From Salticus scenicus (lineage: Eukaryota > Arthropoda > Arachnida > Araneae > Salticidae), in assembly GCA_963930645.1 (NCBI GenBank), contig OZ005660.1, forward strand, positions 241,928,836 to 241,992,835: a DNA stretch of 64,000 bases, read 5' to 3'. How positions within the stretch are numbered: position 1 is the first letter of the stretch; each line of letters begins with the position of its first letter. Of the stretch, positions 40,956-53,689 are shown piece by piece. A model generated the notes under the pieces. It was not told the DNA's origin. It was given only the letters and a program-made list of their open reading frames with translations, and searched no databases. Made by a program: the position numbers and the translations under genes.

Positions 40956-43900
40956 GTGAAGATATTTTATAAAGGGATCTATATGCTTATGTATTCTTCT
41001 ACTTAAAAAAAAAAAAAAATAATAATGCATGTTATGCTATATTTTAAATAGTTTTGTGATAGAGAAAGTGTGCTAATTTGCAAGAGATAGCAACTCTTAG
41101 AGAGTTTATTTCTGCACTATATGTTCGCAGATTAAGAAGCATTACATGAGTATACTGAAACATTATTTGAAAGTATATAATTAAAATGAATGTCGGTCGT
41201 TTAGTAATTTTTCAGGAAAATTATTCCAATGCTTTCATTTATGAATGTATTTGAATCAGTATATACTTGTGCATGGTCAAGAATGGAATTTAATATAAAT
41301 ATTTAAGGAAGAAGTCTGACACATCACAAGCTAATTCAGCTTAAATGTTAAAAAAATTAGAGTGTATATTGACTTTAACACTACACACTTTCAAAGCATC
41401 AATTACAGAAAAAAATAATAAATATCCCACAATATTATGTGTGGTATGTCAGACATTCGCAACTCTAGAGCTCGAATACGCCCTCTGGTGGACAAAAGTC
41501 TAAGTTATTGTGTCGGATGTCTATTTAAAGTCCCATTGATACACATGCGTTAAGTGATTAAATTAAAAATCATTTTTTAGTAAATATTTAAAAATTTGAT
41601 TCATATTAACCATAAATAATTGTTATTAACAGGTACTTGAGTGCAATTCATGAGGATTTTATTGATTTTGTTCTAGCATCGATTAATTTCCATGAGTTAA
41701 ATATGTCTATCATTGCAGTGTTGTAAACAGTGGATTGGTATTTTTAATTATCGTGTTAAAAATTTAAAATACCTCAACCAAGCTCAATGAAGTTATTTTC
41801 TGAATCGGTAGTGTAATCTGTTACGAAAATATTAAGACATATGTTAGTATTTAATACAGTAAAATATTGCAATTCAATGTACAAAAGGTTGCTTGTATAT
41901 TCGCAATGTAAACAAAAACTACGGTACTGGATTGAAAATTTGGCATCCAAAAGATTTTCTAAAGCAATATGGAAACCTCTAAAACACATTTATGAGTTAT
42001 ACCTTCCTATTATGCTATTTGTTTTTAATGTTATCTTTTCACATATATAATAAAACTGAAAATAGACGAGACTAGTTTTTTTCATTGCAACTCCAAAGTA
42101 TTCTGAAAATATGTGAATTGTATTGTTGTTTGTCATATTTTACACATTTTTTTGTTTAATTAATTGGATAATTCTTATTTTTACTCGCAATAATTAACAT
42201 TTTAATAAAATTATATTTTTTATTTACATTTTGAGTTTACTAGAATACATAAGTTTATTCTTTAAAAAACTTTGTGTAATATTACTTTCATACTTTCACA
42301 ATATTTAAGTTACTTTCTTCAAAATAAAATCTCTGACCCTTTATTTTTTTTATCCACACCAGAAATATTCTTTGTGGTGTGGATATGCAATATAAATGAA
42401 TTGATAAAATATGGAAATTCAGTTTTTGTTATGAGTTGAATTATCTAAATAAAGAGTATATATCTATGCTGCTGAGTTAGCATCCAATTTGAAAGGCTTC
42501 AATAACTCCATCGAGAAAACACACAGTAAAACTTTATTGTTGGATGACTGTTGAAATAAATACAATTATTGATTATAATTTTATGTTAGGAACAGAACAA
42601 TTTTTTCCAATTTCTTTAGATTTGTTATTCAGCAATCCACAAGAGTGACTTAAGCAAATCTTTTTTTTTTTTTTTTTAAACAGTATTTGAAAAAGAAGAT
42701 TTGGTTAAGTGAAAGTGTATTTTGTGAGGAAGTAACTCATTCTTAATTTTGATTTTACAATTATATCACTTGGCATGCAACTGATTTTCAACAAAAAAAA
42801 TATTCACTCAGTAATATTTTTTCAGTAATGTATGTAAAAATTCTTTAATAATTAGAATTATTTTCAATGTAATATTTCTTATAAGAATTAAGATATTAAC
42901 ATCATAGGATGCATCTGTTACCATTTCTAACAAGTAAAACTTTATTCTTTTTAAAGGAGTTTTCAGATTTTTAAAATTTGATACCTTGCACAATTTTGTA
43001 ACTATTTTTCAAAAAAATTCGATAATTTTACCTTTAAGTAAAATTACATCTTCTCTTAAGATTTTTATATTTTACTTGATTTTACATTACTTGAATTTTC
43101 TAATTAAAACTCATCATCATAAAAGAAATTTTTAGGTTTGGGCTCATAAAATAAAATCTTCTTTCCTTAAGAAAATCATAGAAAAATAATCACTAAGGGA
43201 ATTTATTCAATGGTAAAAGAAATCTTTTCAAATATATATAAGAACTTTTATCCCATATGTAGTTTTAGAAGAAACATTCCGAGTTAATAATTCTAAAATT
43301 TACATTTTCTAATCTAACAGATGGTAGCATATTTTTCTATCATTTTATTAGAACTCAACTATCCCATTATGCAACATTCATTATTAGCAAACTAAATAAC
43401 ATTTGTGAAATTAAGTAGTCTAATTCATATTTATAGCTTTGACCATGTTTTTTGTGACACTGGAAGAATCTTTGCACATGATGACTCAATGAGTACAATG
43501 TTAAAACAGGGGTAGTATTTTTTGTATATTTTCTCTTGTGGTCGAGAGAAAATAAGTGATAGGGAAGGCAGAATGACTGTATGATTACCAAAAACAACCT
43601 GTCAGTCAATTTGATACTCTTCCAAGCCTTCAGAATCGTCCTCTATGCTAGGTGCATCAAACATGGTCATCATTCATAGCAGCATCAAATACTCGTTATT
43701 CAGGTAAACATCCCTATCCTAACCCTTAACACTTTGGATGATCAGTAAATCCTTCTCTTACTACAAATAAAACTTCATTTTTAAACTGCAGCTTATTTTA
43801 CAGCAATTATTAATGTTCACTCAAATTTCAAGTAAATTAACATATTACATTATGACATAATTACATCCATAATCTTTTAGTGCATAATGCTAATTTGATA

Positions 43901-44173
43901 TCAAATTATGTGATGGTCTGCGAACAGAAGCCAACCACCTTCATGCATGTATTAGATAGAATCCACGAGCTATAATATAATATGTTATTTTGCTTACATT
44001 TGAGTTATTTACTTCTGTTCACATATTGTAGTTAAATTTTCAAACTCTTCATTATCAAATGAACATATATACTTCAAAAATTATCCTGCACTACACAAAG
44101 TCTGAATAGAAGTTGAATTCACTGAGAATTTTGTTAGTAGTTTATAGAAATTTTGAGTTCTGCACTAGAAACA
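40956..44173. other. AT-rich non-coding region
   Basis: No gene is seen. A GAATACGCCCTCTGGTGG segment at 41452-41520 is matched in inverted form near 50.03-50.10 kb. A small hairpin (TATCCACACCA...GTGGTGTGGATA) is at about 42351-42386. Poly-T lies near 42661-42677. ORFs at 41.8-42.05 and 42.8-43.6 kb have no protein character. Confidence 0.5.
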
Positions 44174-44259
44174 AACACATTCGCTGCCGATCTCATGGGA
44201 CTGACATTTGAAACATTTCACATTACGTACTGGCATGAGATCGGCAGCGAATGTGTTAA
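44174..44259. mobile_element. Very short TIR MITE (~84 bp)
   Basis: AACACATTCGCTGCCGATCT(CATG) is perfectly inverted at the right end over 24 bp and followed by TTAA at 44256-44259. The left TTAA has changed to CAAA. Probably piggyBac-like. Confidence 0.6.
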
Positions 44260-44519
44260 TCATTCTGGAAAATTCTATAACTCAACTAGTGATTTGGGGT
44301 GAAACATTTTCCACTATGTTTCTCCGAAAAATTTTCAAAGCCTAAAAAATAATTTGATAAATTAACACACTACTGTACTTGTATCTGTTTTTCAAAATAT
44401 TCTTTTGATATATAATAATACAGCAATGCTTTTCAAAGTCAGGCAACAATTCTGATGTAAGTCACTTTATGGTCTCTGGTTTTAAGAGTGACGTGGGAAG
44501 AGTGACGTGGATAAATTTG

Positions 44520-44740
44520 AAAAAACCTGCAACAAACATTTCTGGTCAAAAAAATGTAGCACGACCCTTTATTAGGTGGAGCAATGTAAGTGCAAATGCA
44601 GCGTGAAAGATTCAAGTATGTTGTTGCTTTTATACTTCATTTGTGCCTACTTTCTGTTTAAAGATGATGGGTCAAGATTAATTATTTTGATCCAAAGCAA
44701 TTATTACAAGTTTTATCTATTTATGAAGTTTGCTTACTAA
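44520..44740. repeat. Degenerate CATAAAATGC-family MITE
   Basis: Blocks such as CGACCCTTTATTAGGTG, TGTTGTTGCTTTTATACTTC and GATCCAAAGCAATTATT match the family at 27.5 and 29.3 kb with many changes. Confidence 0.4.
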
Positions 44741-45400
44741 GCTTTCTCTCATATTAACTCAACAGCACTGATTTGATAAATTTTTTCCCCTTTGAGAATC
44801 AATATGTATATATTTTAAAAACAGATTTCATATAGAAAAGATTTAACTGGAAATCAATGAAATTTCTGTTTTTTTAATGTATAATTTAAGAAATATGCCA
44901 TATTTTTGCTGACTGATTCCGAAATATGGGACATTTTGATGTCACTTGACAAAATTTATTTTTAATTTCAGAAATGCACAATGTTTACATTGACAATGGA
45001 ATGATATTAATTTTTATGATGGTCATGAGAGGATAGCAAATTGTTAAAGTCACCACTTTATCTTGTTTAGCCGCTATGTGGCAAGCGGATATTTTTAAGT
45101 AGTTCATTCAATTGTACATTAACCTCCAGAGTTAACATAAACTTTGATAATGTGGCATTAAAAAAAAATCTACTTACCTGGATACTGTAAGAGGTACATT
45201 CCCTCTTACAATTTCTCCATCTTCAGTCATAAAATCGGATGCAACTGTGTGGCAAAATTTGTTTATAGGATAACTCACTACCTAATGTATTTTTAAAGAC
45301 ATTTTTTTAGCTTACATTCTCTGTCATAAACCGTCTGCCGAATCTTGGTTAAAAATGGAAATGGGAAAAAATAAATTTGGAATATCAGTTCTATCGTTAC

Positions 45401-45684
45401 AAAATGAAAAAAACGATTTTTCTGAATCAAGGGGTGCAAACAATTTTTTGACACAGATTTTTTAAAATTAATTAAAGTATGAAATTTAGGTGGCAACACT
45501 TCATTTTAATTCATTTCATTCATTTAAAAAAGTATGTGGCTCCTTACAAATTTGGTACCAAATGGAAGGGGCGATTTTTCTGAATCTAGGGGTATAAACA
45601 GTTTTTCGACATGACAATTAAATTTTTTAAAATAAACTAAAGTATGAAATTTAGGTGGCAACACTTGATTTTTTCATACATTTC
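45401..45684 (+). repeat. Two-unit tandem duplication (~160-bp period)
   Basis: 45401-45520 and 45557-45684 share CGATTTTTCTGAATC, AAAGTATGAAATTTAGGTGG and CAACACTT in direct orientation. Confidence 0.65.
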
Positions 45685-45887
45685 AGTGTGAATCAAGCTA
45701 ATAGAAAAAGTCTTTAATTTTTTTATTTTATTTCATTTTAAATTCAGTTTTCACATTCAGAAGGTTTAAACTAGTACTCATTTTCAAAAAATTGATTTTT
45801 TTTAATTTTAGTATTTTATCTTTCAGCTAAAAATAAGAAAAATGCAATTAGTTATTTTGCATTTTTAAAGTAAAAATTGTAATAATA

Positions 45888-45909
45888 TATATATATATAT
45901 ATATATATT
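45888..45909. repeat. TA microsatellite
   Basis: About eleven TA units. Confidence 0.85.
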
Positions 45910-46257
45910 TGAAAATGAGTATTAATTTAACGATGTGAATTTTCAGGATGAGAAAGTGGAATTAAAAAGAAAAAAATAAGAATTTTTTGGAAAATGTATA
46001 TATCTTCTGTGGCAGAATTTTTTCCTGTTTCCTGCAAGAAACTTCACTAGAGAGCTAATTCCTATCTGCAAGACGATATTATTCAATATCAATAATAAAT
46101 ATATACATTACTAACTGGCAGTAACAAACTTTTTTGTTTCTAAAAATTTTAATATGCTATTATTCAGCTGTTAATCGATAAAGGTTGCATTTTCTTCAAA
46201 GCTGACAGATAACACGAGTGACATGAAAATTCTTCAGCATTGTGGCATATGGGCACA

Positions 46258-46455
46258 AATTATTTAAAGTGTAATAGACTTTAAATGCCTCATTCGATTT
46301 AGCTGAAAATTTATGTAAATTGTTATAGGTGACCGTCACATGATCAGCATAGATTTTAGTGAGTTTAGCATTAATAGATTTTTACAGGGACACAACAAAA
46401 ATTTCTTTTATCATCATGATCAATGCTCAAAATATTTGAAGGGTAATTACGTTAA
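46258..46455 (-). repeat. Inverted single copy of the 174-bp repeat
   Basis: Read on the minus strand: AATGATCATGATGATAAAAG-like, TTTTTGTTGTGTCCCTGTAA and CTCACTAAAATC blocks follow the order of the tandem units at 8170-8690. Confidence 0.55.
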
Positions 46456-46595
46456 TTTAAAGAACATACTACATAGAGAAAAATACTTACACACCCTTTA
46501 ATTTTCTCTTTTGTTTATTTACTGACACATATTAATTAATTTAAACAATTATTAATTATTAGAAATTATATAACTTAAAACGAGACATCACTATA

Positions 46596-46687
46596 ACAAC
46601 TTTAAATTAGAAAAAACCTTTTTAACTTGCCTCGTTGTTGGCCAACAACGAGGCAAGTTAAAAAGGTTTTTTCTAATTTAAAGTTGT
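46596..46687. repeat. 92-bp perfect palindrome without spacer
   Basis: Two 46-bp arms (46596-46641 and 46642-46687) are exact complements meeting at GTTGTTGG|CCAACAAC. The next outer base pair does not match. Confidence 0.92.
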
Positions 46688-46689
46688 AA

Positions 46690-47800
46690 TTATTAATTAT
46701 TTTATGTTTGGAAAGTCAAGTGGAGTCACTCCAAATTTTAAGAGGGAAACAAAAAATGCTATACTGCTTTTAGTACAACTGAAATATATGGATCGTTCAT
46801 TACAAAAGTGAATTATCTCCTTGGAAATTGATTTTGAAATAATGAGCTTTTTACAAATTCATGCGTAGAAAGAAACGTCACGTCAAGATTCAGTAAGTAT
46901 TATCAATTTTTGTGTTAAATACAAATGATAGTTATAAGAATTTATACATTCTATTAAAAATAATTTGAAATAACTTAGAAACTTCATTTATATAATGAAT
47001 ATTTTGAAGTTTTAGTTTTGTGAGAAAAACATGTAATGCCATTTATGGATCTTTAGTGCAATTATTGGAGTTTTCTTTTTTATAATGAAAGGTGTGACAA
47101 AATGTGATACAATTAAGTAAAAATATACATATTGAAAAAATATGGAGTTACACCACTTTTACAATGAGCCGTCCATATATAAAAGAAAAAAACTTGGCAA
47201 GTAGACAACTCAAAACTAACAGCTAAATATATTTAAAAAAAAAAAAAATAATAATAATAATAATAATAATACAATTTTCTACAAAATGTAAATACACATT
47301 AATTCAGAACCCCAGTGGTAGAAAGTTTTTGTAGCTGTCTGCAACAGGCTTTTAAAATTTCATAGTCTGTCTGCAAAATTTGCGTGTAATCAGGGGTAAA
47401 AACACTCAAAAAGACTGAAAGCTGATTCGGGTGGGGAGGGGGCGCTTAACATCAGTGGTGATCTTGTGCAACAATACACGAATACAATTTTACTGAAGAA
47501 CAATATAGTATAAACAATTATGTGTATTCATTCAATTAAATATTTTATAGCAATGTTTGACACAGCACAATATAAATAATAAAAGTATTAGTTTTAGTTT
47601 TGATACAGAAAAATTTTTTAAAGTGAATTGTTATTCGAAAATTGCAGACAAATTTTTTTATCAGTACAGACAAAAACTGTCCACAAGCAGTTTTTCTGTG
47701 TCCGCGACTGTTGCCGTGTTTCTGCCACTGGGTTCAGAACTTTATGTGTTTATTTATTTGTATTTTTCTGCTCACACATTCATTTTTAAAAACCTCAGTT
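46690..47800. other. AT-rich non-coding stretch
   Basis: An (AAT)n tract is at about 47246-47272. The 145-codon ORF at 47557-47994 runs through SINE and MITE sequence and is not a gene. Confidence 0.5.
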
Positions 47801-47802
47801 TG

Positions 47803-48240
47803 TTAGCCCACCAGCAGCTGAGCGGTTTTGCACTCAAAGCTGGTAGATGGGAGGTGCCGGGTTCGATCCCAGGTTGCACTCATCGACCTAGTCGTTTGGA
47901 GTTTTCCGTGGTTTCCTTCAAAACGCATGTAAATGCAGTTGATAACAAAAGTGTCCGAACACTAGCAAAAATTCCTATGTACACCTTGTCCTAAATAAAT
48001 TCTTGTCGAATCCTGTTCTTAGTCAGTGTAAGAACATGATTCGATAAGGATTTATTTAACAAAACCGTATGAAGAGTACTTTTTTTTACATAGGAATTTT
48101 TGCTGGTGTTCGGACATTTCTGTTACCGACTGTACAGGCTAGGACCCCTTAGAAAGACCCCCATGTAGAGCATCCTCCCTATAGACCTAGAACACTTGTG
48201 GAGTCAATCGGCCTTAAAACCCTACAACTAGCCTCAGTTT
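47803..48240 (+). repeat. tRNA-derived SINE, split by a MITE
   Basis: Pol III box A-like AGCTGAGCGG and box B GGTTCGATCCC lie about 45 nt apart in a tRNA-like head at 47.80-47.89 kb. A TTTTCCGTGGTTTCC core follows. The sequence breaks at 47935 and resumes at 48133 with AGGCTAGGACCCC, ending GGCCTTAAAACCCTAC. The same order without the break is seen at 6010-6265 (minus). Confidence 0.8.
47936..48132. mobile_element. Palindromic Tc1/mariner-like MITE nested in the SINE
   Basis: 197 bp, inverted ends CAGTTGATAACAAAAGTGTC and GACATTTCTGTTACCGACTG, with TA on the right flank and TG (mutated TA) on the left. The AATTCTTGTCGAATC centre is also inverted. Third copy of the family at 4905 and 5396. 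Confidence 0.82.
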
Positions 48241-50030
48241 GTTTCTGAGTAACACTGAAAAATCATCACCCAGTTTTTTATGTCTGATGAGAATCCTATA
48301 ACTTAAATTTACTATCATTTTCATTCAGTTATTTCATAGTTCTATATAATTAATTTTATATTTATAATACAAAGAAAAGTTTAGTACATTTATTAATATT
48401 TTTAACTAAAGAAGGAAAGAAAAGTTGCTAATAGTTTAAAAATTAGCTGGACTATGAAAATATAAAAAATAAATTAGTCAATTTAATAATGGTGGTTAGA
48501 TTTAATGAAACAAGCAAATATAAATGAAACATATTCTTACAAATATAAATCAAACATAAATCTAAGTATGTAAGTAATAAAACCAATGTTCATAAAAGTA
48601 TATATATCAAGTTAAAAGAAGAAAATCATAAAAATACAAACTGTAATTAAAAAAAGAAAAATTAACATTACCTGGAACATCTTTTTTGTGGCATGACTGT
48701 TTTGATTCAGATTTAAAAACAAATTGTATAAGAAAACATTCCATACAGCATAGCATATATTATCAAATCATACTATGCTGCAGGCAGGTTCACTTAACTT
48801 TGATAGTTACAAGTTCGTGTCCAACATAGAATTGGAAGAAGTTGCTGTTGATTCCACTTGATGTTCTAATTCTTTCTACCTTCAATCTGTGCTGTTTCTA
48901 AAAGCTTTCCAATGTATTTTTAATGTTAACATTTGTTGTCATTTACATTGCAGAAATCTGAAAGTGAGACCAGTATCCTTGCTTTTCATAAAAATAAATA
49001 AAAAGCATTCTTCCAACTTCAAAAAAAAAAAAAAATATATATATGTATATATATATACTGCTTTTAATACAACTGAAGTGAAATATATAGTATATAAAAA
49101 TAAGGAAGAATTTTAGCAGACTACTCAAAACTAGCAGCTAAATACAATAACAAAAGGAAAAGAAATGCAATTTTCATTAGAAAATAAATATACACAGTAA
49201 TTAAATCAGCTCTGAGCTCTTACTACTAAACAATGCAATTTTTATTGAAAAACACCATTTTCTTCTTTATGAATTCGTTAAATTTGCTAATAGTGTAAGT
49301 ATTAAACAAATAAAAACATTCAAATCTTTCAAGAATTAACATTTAGATAAATAATTGAAGCCGTTATTTTTTATTAAAATCATTGCATGATGTCCATTAC
49401 TGGTGCATTCACACTCACTCTATTTGCTTTTCACTTAAAAAATCGTGATCAAAAGAACAGGAAAATAAATAACGAAAGAAATTAAAATAATAAAATCACT
49501 TACGAAATTAACTAATCAAACAAACAATGCAAAATAAAACGTTGCATTGACGTGGACACATCGAAAGCAAACAATAATTATCAAATGAACTTTCAAAAAT
49601 TGATCACTTTCCGGGAGGAAAAACAAAACAATAAACAAGCTGCTTTTTTACCGTAACACAATATAAAAAACCGCCTACTGACGCTTGTATCTTGCACTGC
49701 AGCTTTACAGGAAGATATAAACACACATGAAAATATAAACTGCGAAATTATAAAATCGAATTTAGCAATCTAAATCTTTTATCATTAGTTTCTTTCATAG
49801 TATGTAGATTTTTTCATTGCACTTACTTGTAAGCAAATCACCACTTAACATCATTTTTGTTTTCGGTTGCTTTGGTTCCTCCAAAAATTATAATCCTTTC
49901 TCATTTCAAAAGCACTTCCGCATCAACTAAATTTCACGAATTCGGCATAATATTTGCATATTAATAATGAATTGAATACTTAAATTAGCCATTCCTTACT
50001 ATTGTTGCATGTGTAGAACGTTAGCATTAT
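48241..50030. other. AT-rich non-coding stretch
   Basis: No gene is seen; poly-A/TA tract near 49021-49058. Confidence 0.5.
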
Positions 50031-50389
50031 CCGACACAACTTTTGAAGCAGACGACAATAGAACGCCCTCTATAGTTCAATTGAGTCGCGAATATTGAGT
50101 GAGAAGAGTCATACAGTATGTGAGCAATTTATGTGATGTCCTGTTGAGTTCTGTGTTTAATGGCAATACTTATATATTTTTCATTCTTTTGTAGTCTTTA
50201 GTCATTAAAAGTATGTTTTTTTTTCTTCTCTCTGTCGAAGACTAACCTGCATCTTGTGATGTTATTGGTTGCTTTTTACCATGTCTTTATTAATTTCTGT
50301 TCTTGTTTGTTTGTCCGGTACAAATATTGCAATCAATTATTAACTAACTTCCCTACTAGCTAGATATTTGAAACTTTCAGAATAGTACA

Positions 50390-50512
50390 GAACAGAACCC
50401 AATGACAACACTAGCATCTAGCCAGCGACGAGCAACTAGCACACTTTCCTGCAGATTCCGCGCATGCGTCATATGCCGGCGCTGAATTCTGTTTATGTTT
50501 ATTTTCAAGATT
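50390..50512 (-). repeat. CpG-containing repeat, inverted partner of 53690-53800
   Basis: TCTAGCCAGCGACGAGCAAC, AGCACACTTTCCTGCAG and CGCGCATGCGTC blocks reappear as complements in the same order at 53690-53800. The preceding 50295-50400 segment (TACAAATATTGCAATC, CTAACTTCCC-CTAGCTAGA) has direct copies at about 58410-58480, 58590-58640 and 58725-58770. Confidence 0.65.
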
Positions 50513-50633
50513 CGCTGTTGTATTTTTGCCTCACTTCGAGTTCTGTTTATGTTTTCTGCTATGCATGTAGCAAAACGGCCCTTTTCAGGGCCAACAGTTT
50601 CTTTTTCAACCGTTGACGACCTGAACCGGAGCA

Positions 50634-50804
50634 ATGGATAACGATTTTCAAAACGAAGTGGAACTGGAATATAATTCTCGAATCACTAACGATATTAACG
50701 ATCTGAACCGACCACTGGATAATGGTTTTCAAAACGATAACATAAAAAGAAATATATCCACTAATTTATTTTTGTCATCAATATATATATATTTTTTCTT
50801 TTGA
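50634..50804 (+). CDS. Small hypothetical ORF (56 aa)
   Basis: ATG in a CpG-bearing patch, acidic Asn/Asp-rich product (MDNDFQNEVELEYNSR...). An in-frame TGA lies just upstream. The DNA has an internal ~75-bp tandem repeat (CTGAACCG..., GGATAACGATTTTCAAAACG and GGATAATGGTTTTCAAAACG). The C-terminal half becomes AT-driven (IYIYFFF). It could be a first exon or a chance ORF. No family recognised. Confidence 0.2.
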   Translation: MDNDFQNEVELEYNSRITNDINDLNRPLDNGFQNDNIKRNISTNLFLSSIYIYFFF

Positions 50805-51098
50805 ATAATTTTAAATTTAAAATTAAGTCTTTCCTCAATATTTTTTTTAATCAATTATCCGATTGAACTAAAAAGCATTAGTTACATTTTGTCCTTATTA
50901 ATAAGTGTAGCAATTTTTGATAAAATCTAATAATTCTGGACGGATACAATAACAAACTTTCAGCTTTATATGTTTTAAATAAAAATGTTTGCGCATTCAT
51001 TTAGTAATACAATAAATGGTGACAACGCACAATTGCTATCTGAAAGAAATAGTGGGATCTGTCTTACTAGCAGCGAAAATATTTATATGAAGAGACCC

Positions 51099-51320
51099 TT
51101 AACGCGCGGCGTCCTCGCTGCGAGGACGATAAATTTAAGATCCAGCTGAAAAAATTCATCGCGGAAATTTTTTAGCAAACATTTACGTTTATAACATATC
51201 AGAAAAGGCCGGTTTTTTCAACATTAAAATTTAAAATTTCTTTTAGTTTAATTTAGTTCATGAATTCCGTTTGCAGTATAATTTAAATGATCCGAATTGT
51301 CTTGCGCCGCAAAGGGTTAA
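51099..51320. mobile_element. Possible piggyBac-like MITE (TTAA flanks)
   Basis: TTAACGCGCGGCG at the left and CTTGCGCCGCAAAGGGTTAA at the right both sit on TTAA, and their GCGGCG blocks are inverted relative to each other. The ends are otherwise diverged. Confidence 0.4.
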
Positions 51321-51663
51321 GAAAAAAATTATACTTTAGGATTATGTAATGGAATATTACAATTAAGAGTATAATTTTTAATTAAGTATAATTAATTACA
51401 GAATTTATATTAATATTTTAAATAATATTACAAGTTTTATAGCTTTTCCAAACTAAACTTGCTACTAATCGTACAACCCCATAAAAAGAAAGCATACTCT
51501 CCCTATTAGAATTATTTCAACATTTTTACTATTCAGATATTAAAATTTTTAATGTCTTCTTGATTTTATAACCATTCTAGCACTTTTGCACTTTAATACA
51601 TTAATTCACATTCCTTCAATGGAGGGAACATTTGCATGAAATTTGTAAATCAAAAATAATAAA

Positions 51664-51705
<42 letters not shown>

Positions 51706-52469
51706 GCGTGGGTATATTCTAAGACTGCTTTTTTTTATTTGGTAATTCAAAATCAGGATACCTCGCTTTTGGATTTAGTATATAGATAGAAAATGTGGCT
51801 GTTATAAATTTTAAGGAGCACTAAACAAACTTGCCATTTATAATATAAAAAGTGAGAAAATTACCCCCCCCCCCCTTTGCTCCTCATTATGACAGAAAAC
51901 ATTCTATGCTTAGAAAATGTCCTTGTTGATTTCAAATGCCCCAGGTAAAATCATACGTTAAAAGTTTTGAATAAGATATTTATTCTATTACAAAATGTCT
52001 CCTATTCTGCGATATATAAATTATTTAATTGACGTGTAATTTAATATATAAAAAATAACTATGTTTTCCTTATGGCTAATCTAAATGCTACTTGTTTTCT
52101 ATTGATTGTGCATTATGGCGATTCGAGTGTTAATTAGATAATCAATTTTCAAATTGAAAATAATTCAGTGGTGGGGGCCCTTATAAAAGTTAAAAAAAAA
52201 AAAAAAGATTTTTCAAGATTAAAAAAAATTTATTACCTGAAACCTTAAACAGATATAATAACAATGTTTTTATAATCATTTTTTATTGTTAAGGAGAATA
52301 AATACTGTAATTCTTGTTGAAATCTAAAATGGTCAGGATGAATAATTAGTTTATTTAACATGGAACGATCCAAAAATCGTCCCATTAAAAAAAAAAAAAA
52401 GTTGCTGTTTTAATTTTTTTTTTTTTTTTTTTTTTAATATCATAACTATTATAATACCATTACAATACT
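51321..52469. other. AT-rich non-coding stretch
   Basis: Poly-A near 51667-51703 and short poly-C/poly-A runs. No gene. Confidence 0.5.
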
Positions 52470-52870
52470 TCCTTTGAAACCTTTGGACGGCCCCTGCCTG
52501 CCTGGGTTCGGCCAAGCTTAACGAGTTGGATGCCGTCCGCCGGAGCGAATAAATCGCCGGATCTCCGCGTGGAAGCTGCTGGGCAGCAATGTGACTATAG
52601 GACGCCAAAGCTCAGGAATTGCAGGGTATCGACTTCTGCTTTGGAGACACAGCTCGATTTGTGCACCACACCCTCCAAGATAGCTACGGTGGAAACGCAC
52701 AGACACGCTCCAGGATGTTATGGAATTTGGAATAAGTGCACTTACTAACTGAGAGTCGAAATAACCGGAATTAAGCAAAATTAAAACAATTTTGAATTTA
52801 GGCAGGGAGGGAGGGAAAAAAAAAAACGCTGGGGAAGCCGCTAAAGTTAGTTGTGCACACAATAATTAAA
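52470..52870. other. GC-rich, CpG-rich island of unknown origin
   Basis: Base composition is near or above 50% G+C against ~30% around it, with many CG dinucleotides. Overlapping ORFs exist on both strands (72 aa plus; 114 and 85 aa minus), none with a recognised domain. It could be a fragment of a foreign or retroelement sequence, a promoter-type island, or an exon of an unseen gene. Confidence 0.4.
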
Positions 52871-52950
52871 GCCAAAAAGGAGGCCATTTGAACAGTGGAA
52901 GGGGACAACACTTAAGAATTGAGAAAGACAAGCTGAACGAGGAAGGAACA

Positions 52951-52955
52951 ATGAG

Positions 52956-53016
<61 letters not shown>
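52951..53016. repeat. Long TA microsatellite
   Basis: Over 30 uninterrupted TA units. Confidence 0.9.
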
Positions 53017-53018
<2 letters not shown>

Positions 53019-53689
53019 AATAATAATTACGTGAAACCACTGGGGGATGGAAGATAGTTTTGGGCGCATAGCGAAATTTTTGAAGTTATACTTTGCATAA
53101 GGAAGTAAAAAGGATAACAATGAGATCAGGAGTTATAGTAAAAAGCTTATTGCAACTATTAAAAAATAATGGAATTTTTGCAGTAATCCATTGCATTCCA
53201 CTCTACAAATTTTAAAATGTGCAGCTAATGATATAATAAAAGACATTTTTGAAACTTAAAAAAAAAAAAAAAAAAAAAAAGCCAACTTAGTATAAATATG
53301 TAAGTTAAAAAAAAATAATAATAACAAGTATAGGTAACCTGCGTGTTAAAATAAACCCCATGAAATTCTCTTTAAAATGAGGTCTCAAACAGCCCTCTAT
53401 GTCTGATAGAACTTGGGAATTTAAGTCTACACAAACCAAACATTAACGTTATTATTATTTTTTTTTTATTAAAAAATTAATTACACGAATACCCAACGAG
53501 ATATAAAAATTATAATGTTATAATGATTTTATAACGTTAATGAGAATGATTCCCAGAATTCCTGTTGAAATCTTAGAAGGTTGAAAATTTAAAATCTTGT
53601 TTTATTTGATATGGAAAATATTTTAAATAGTTATATGGACCATCAGATGGCAGCACTACCAAAGAAGCTCTTGGATGAAAATAGGAAAT

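Noticed and set aside
47803..47890. A functional tRNA gene
   Set aside because: Box A and box B are present, but no complete cloverleaf is apparent and the sequence continues into a SINE core; same for 4745, 6190 and 59390.
47557..47994. 145-aa ORF as a gene
   Set aside because: It runs through a tRNA-derived SINE and into a nested MITE; the reading frame is incidental.
52351..52862. 85- and 114-aa minus ORFs in the GC-rich island as confirmed genes
   Set aside because: Overlapping frames on both strands with no domain; retained only as an unexplained island.
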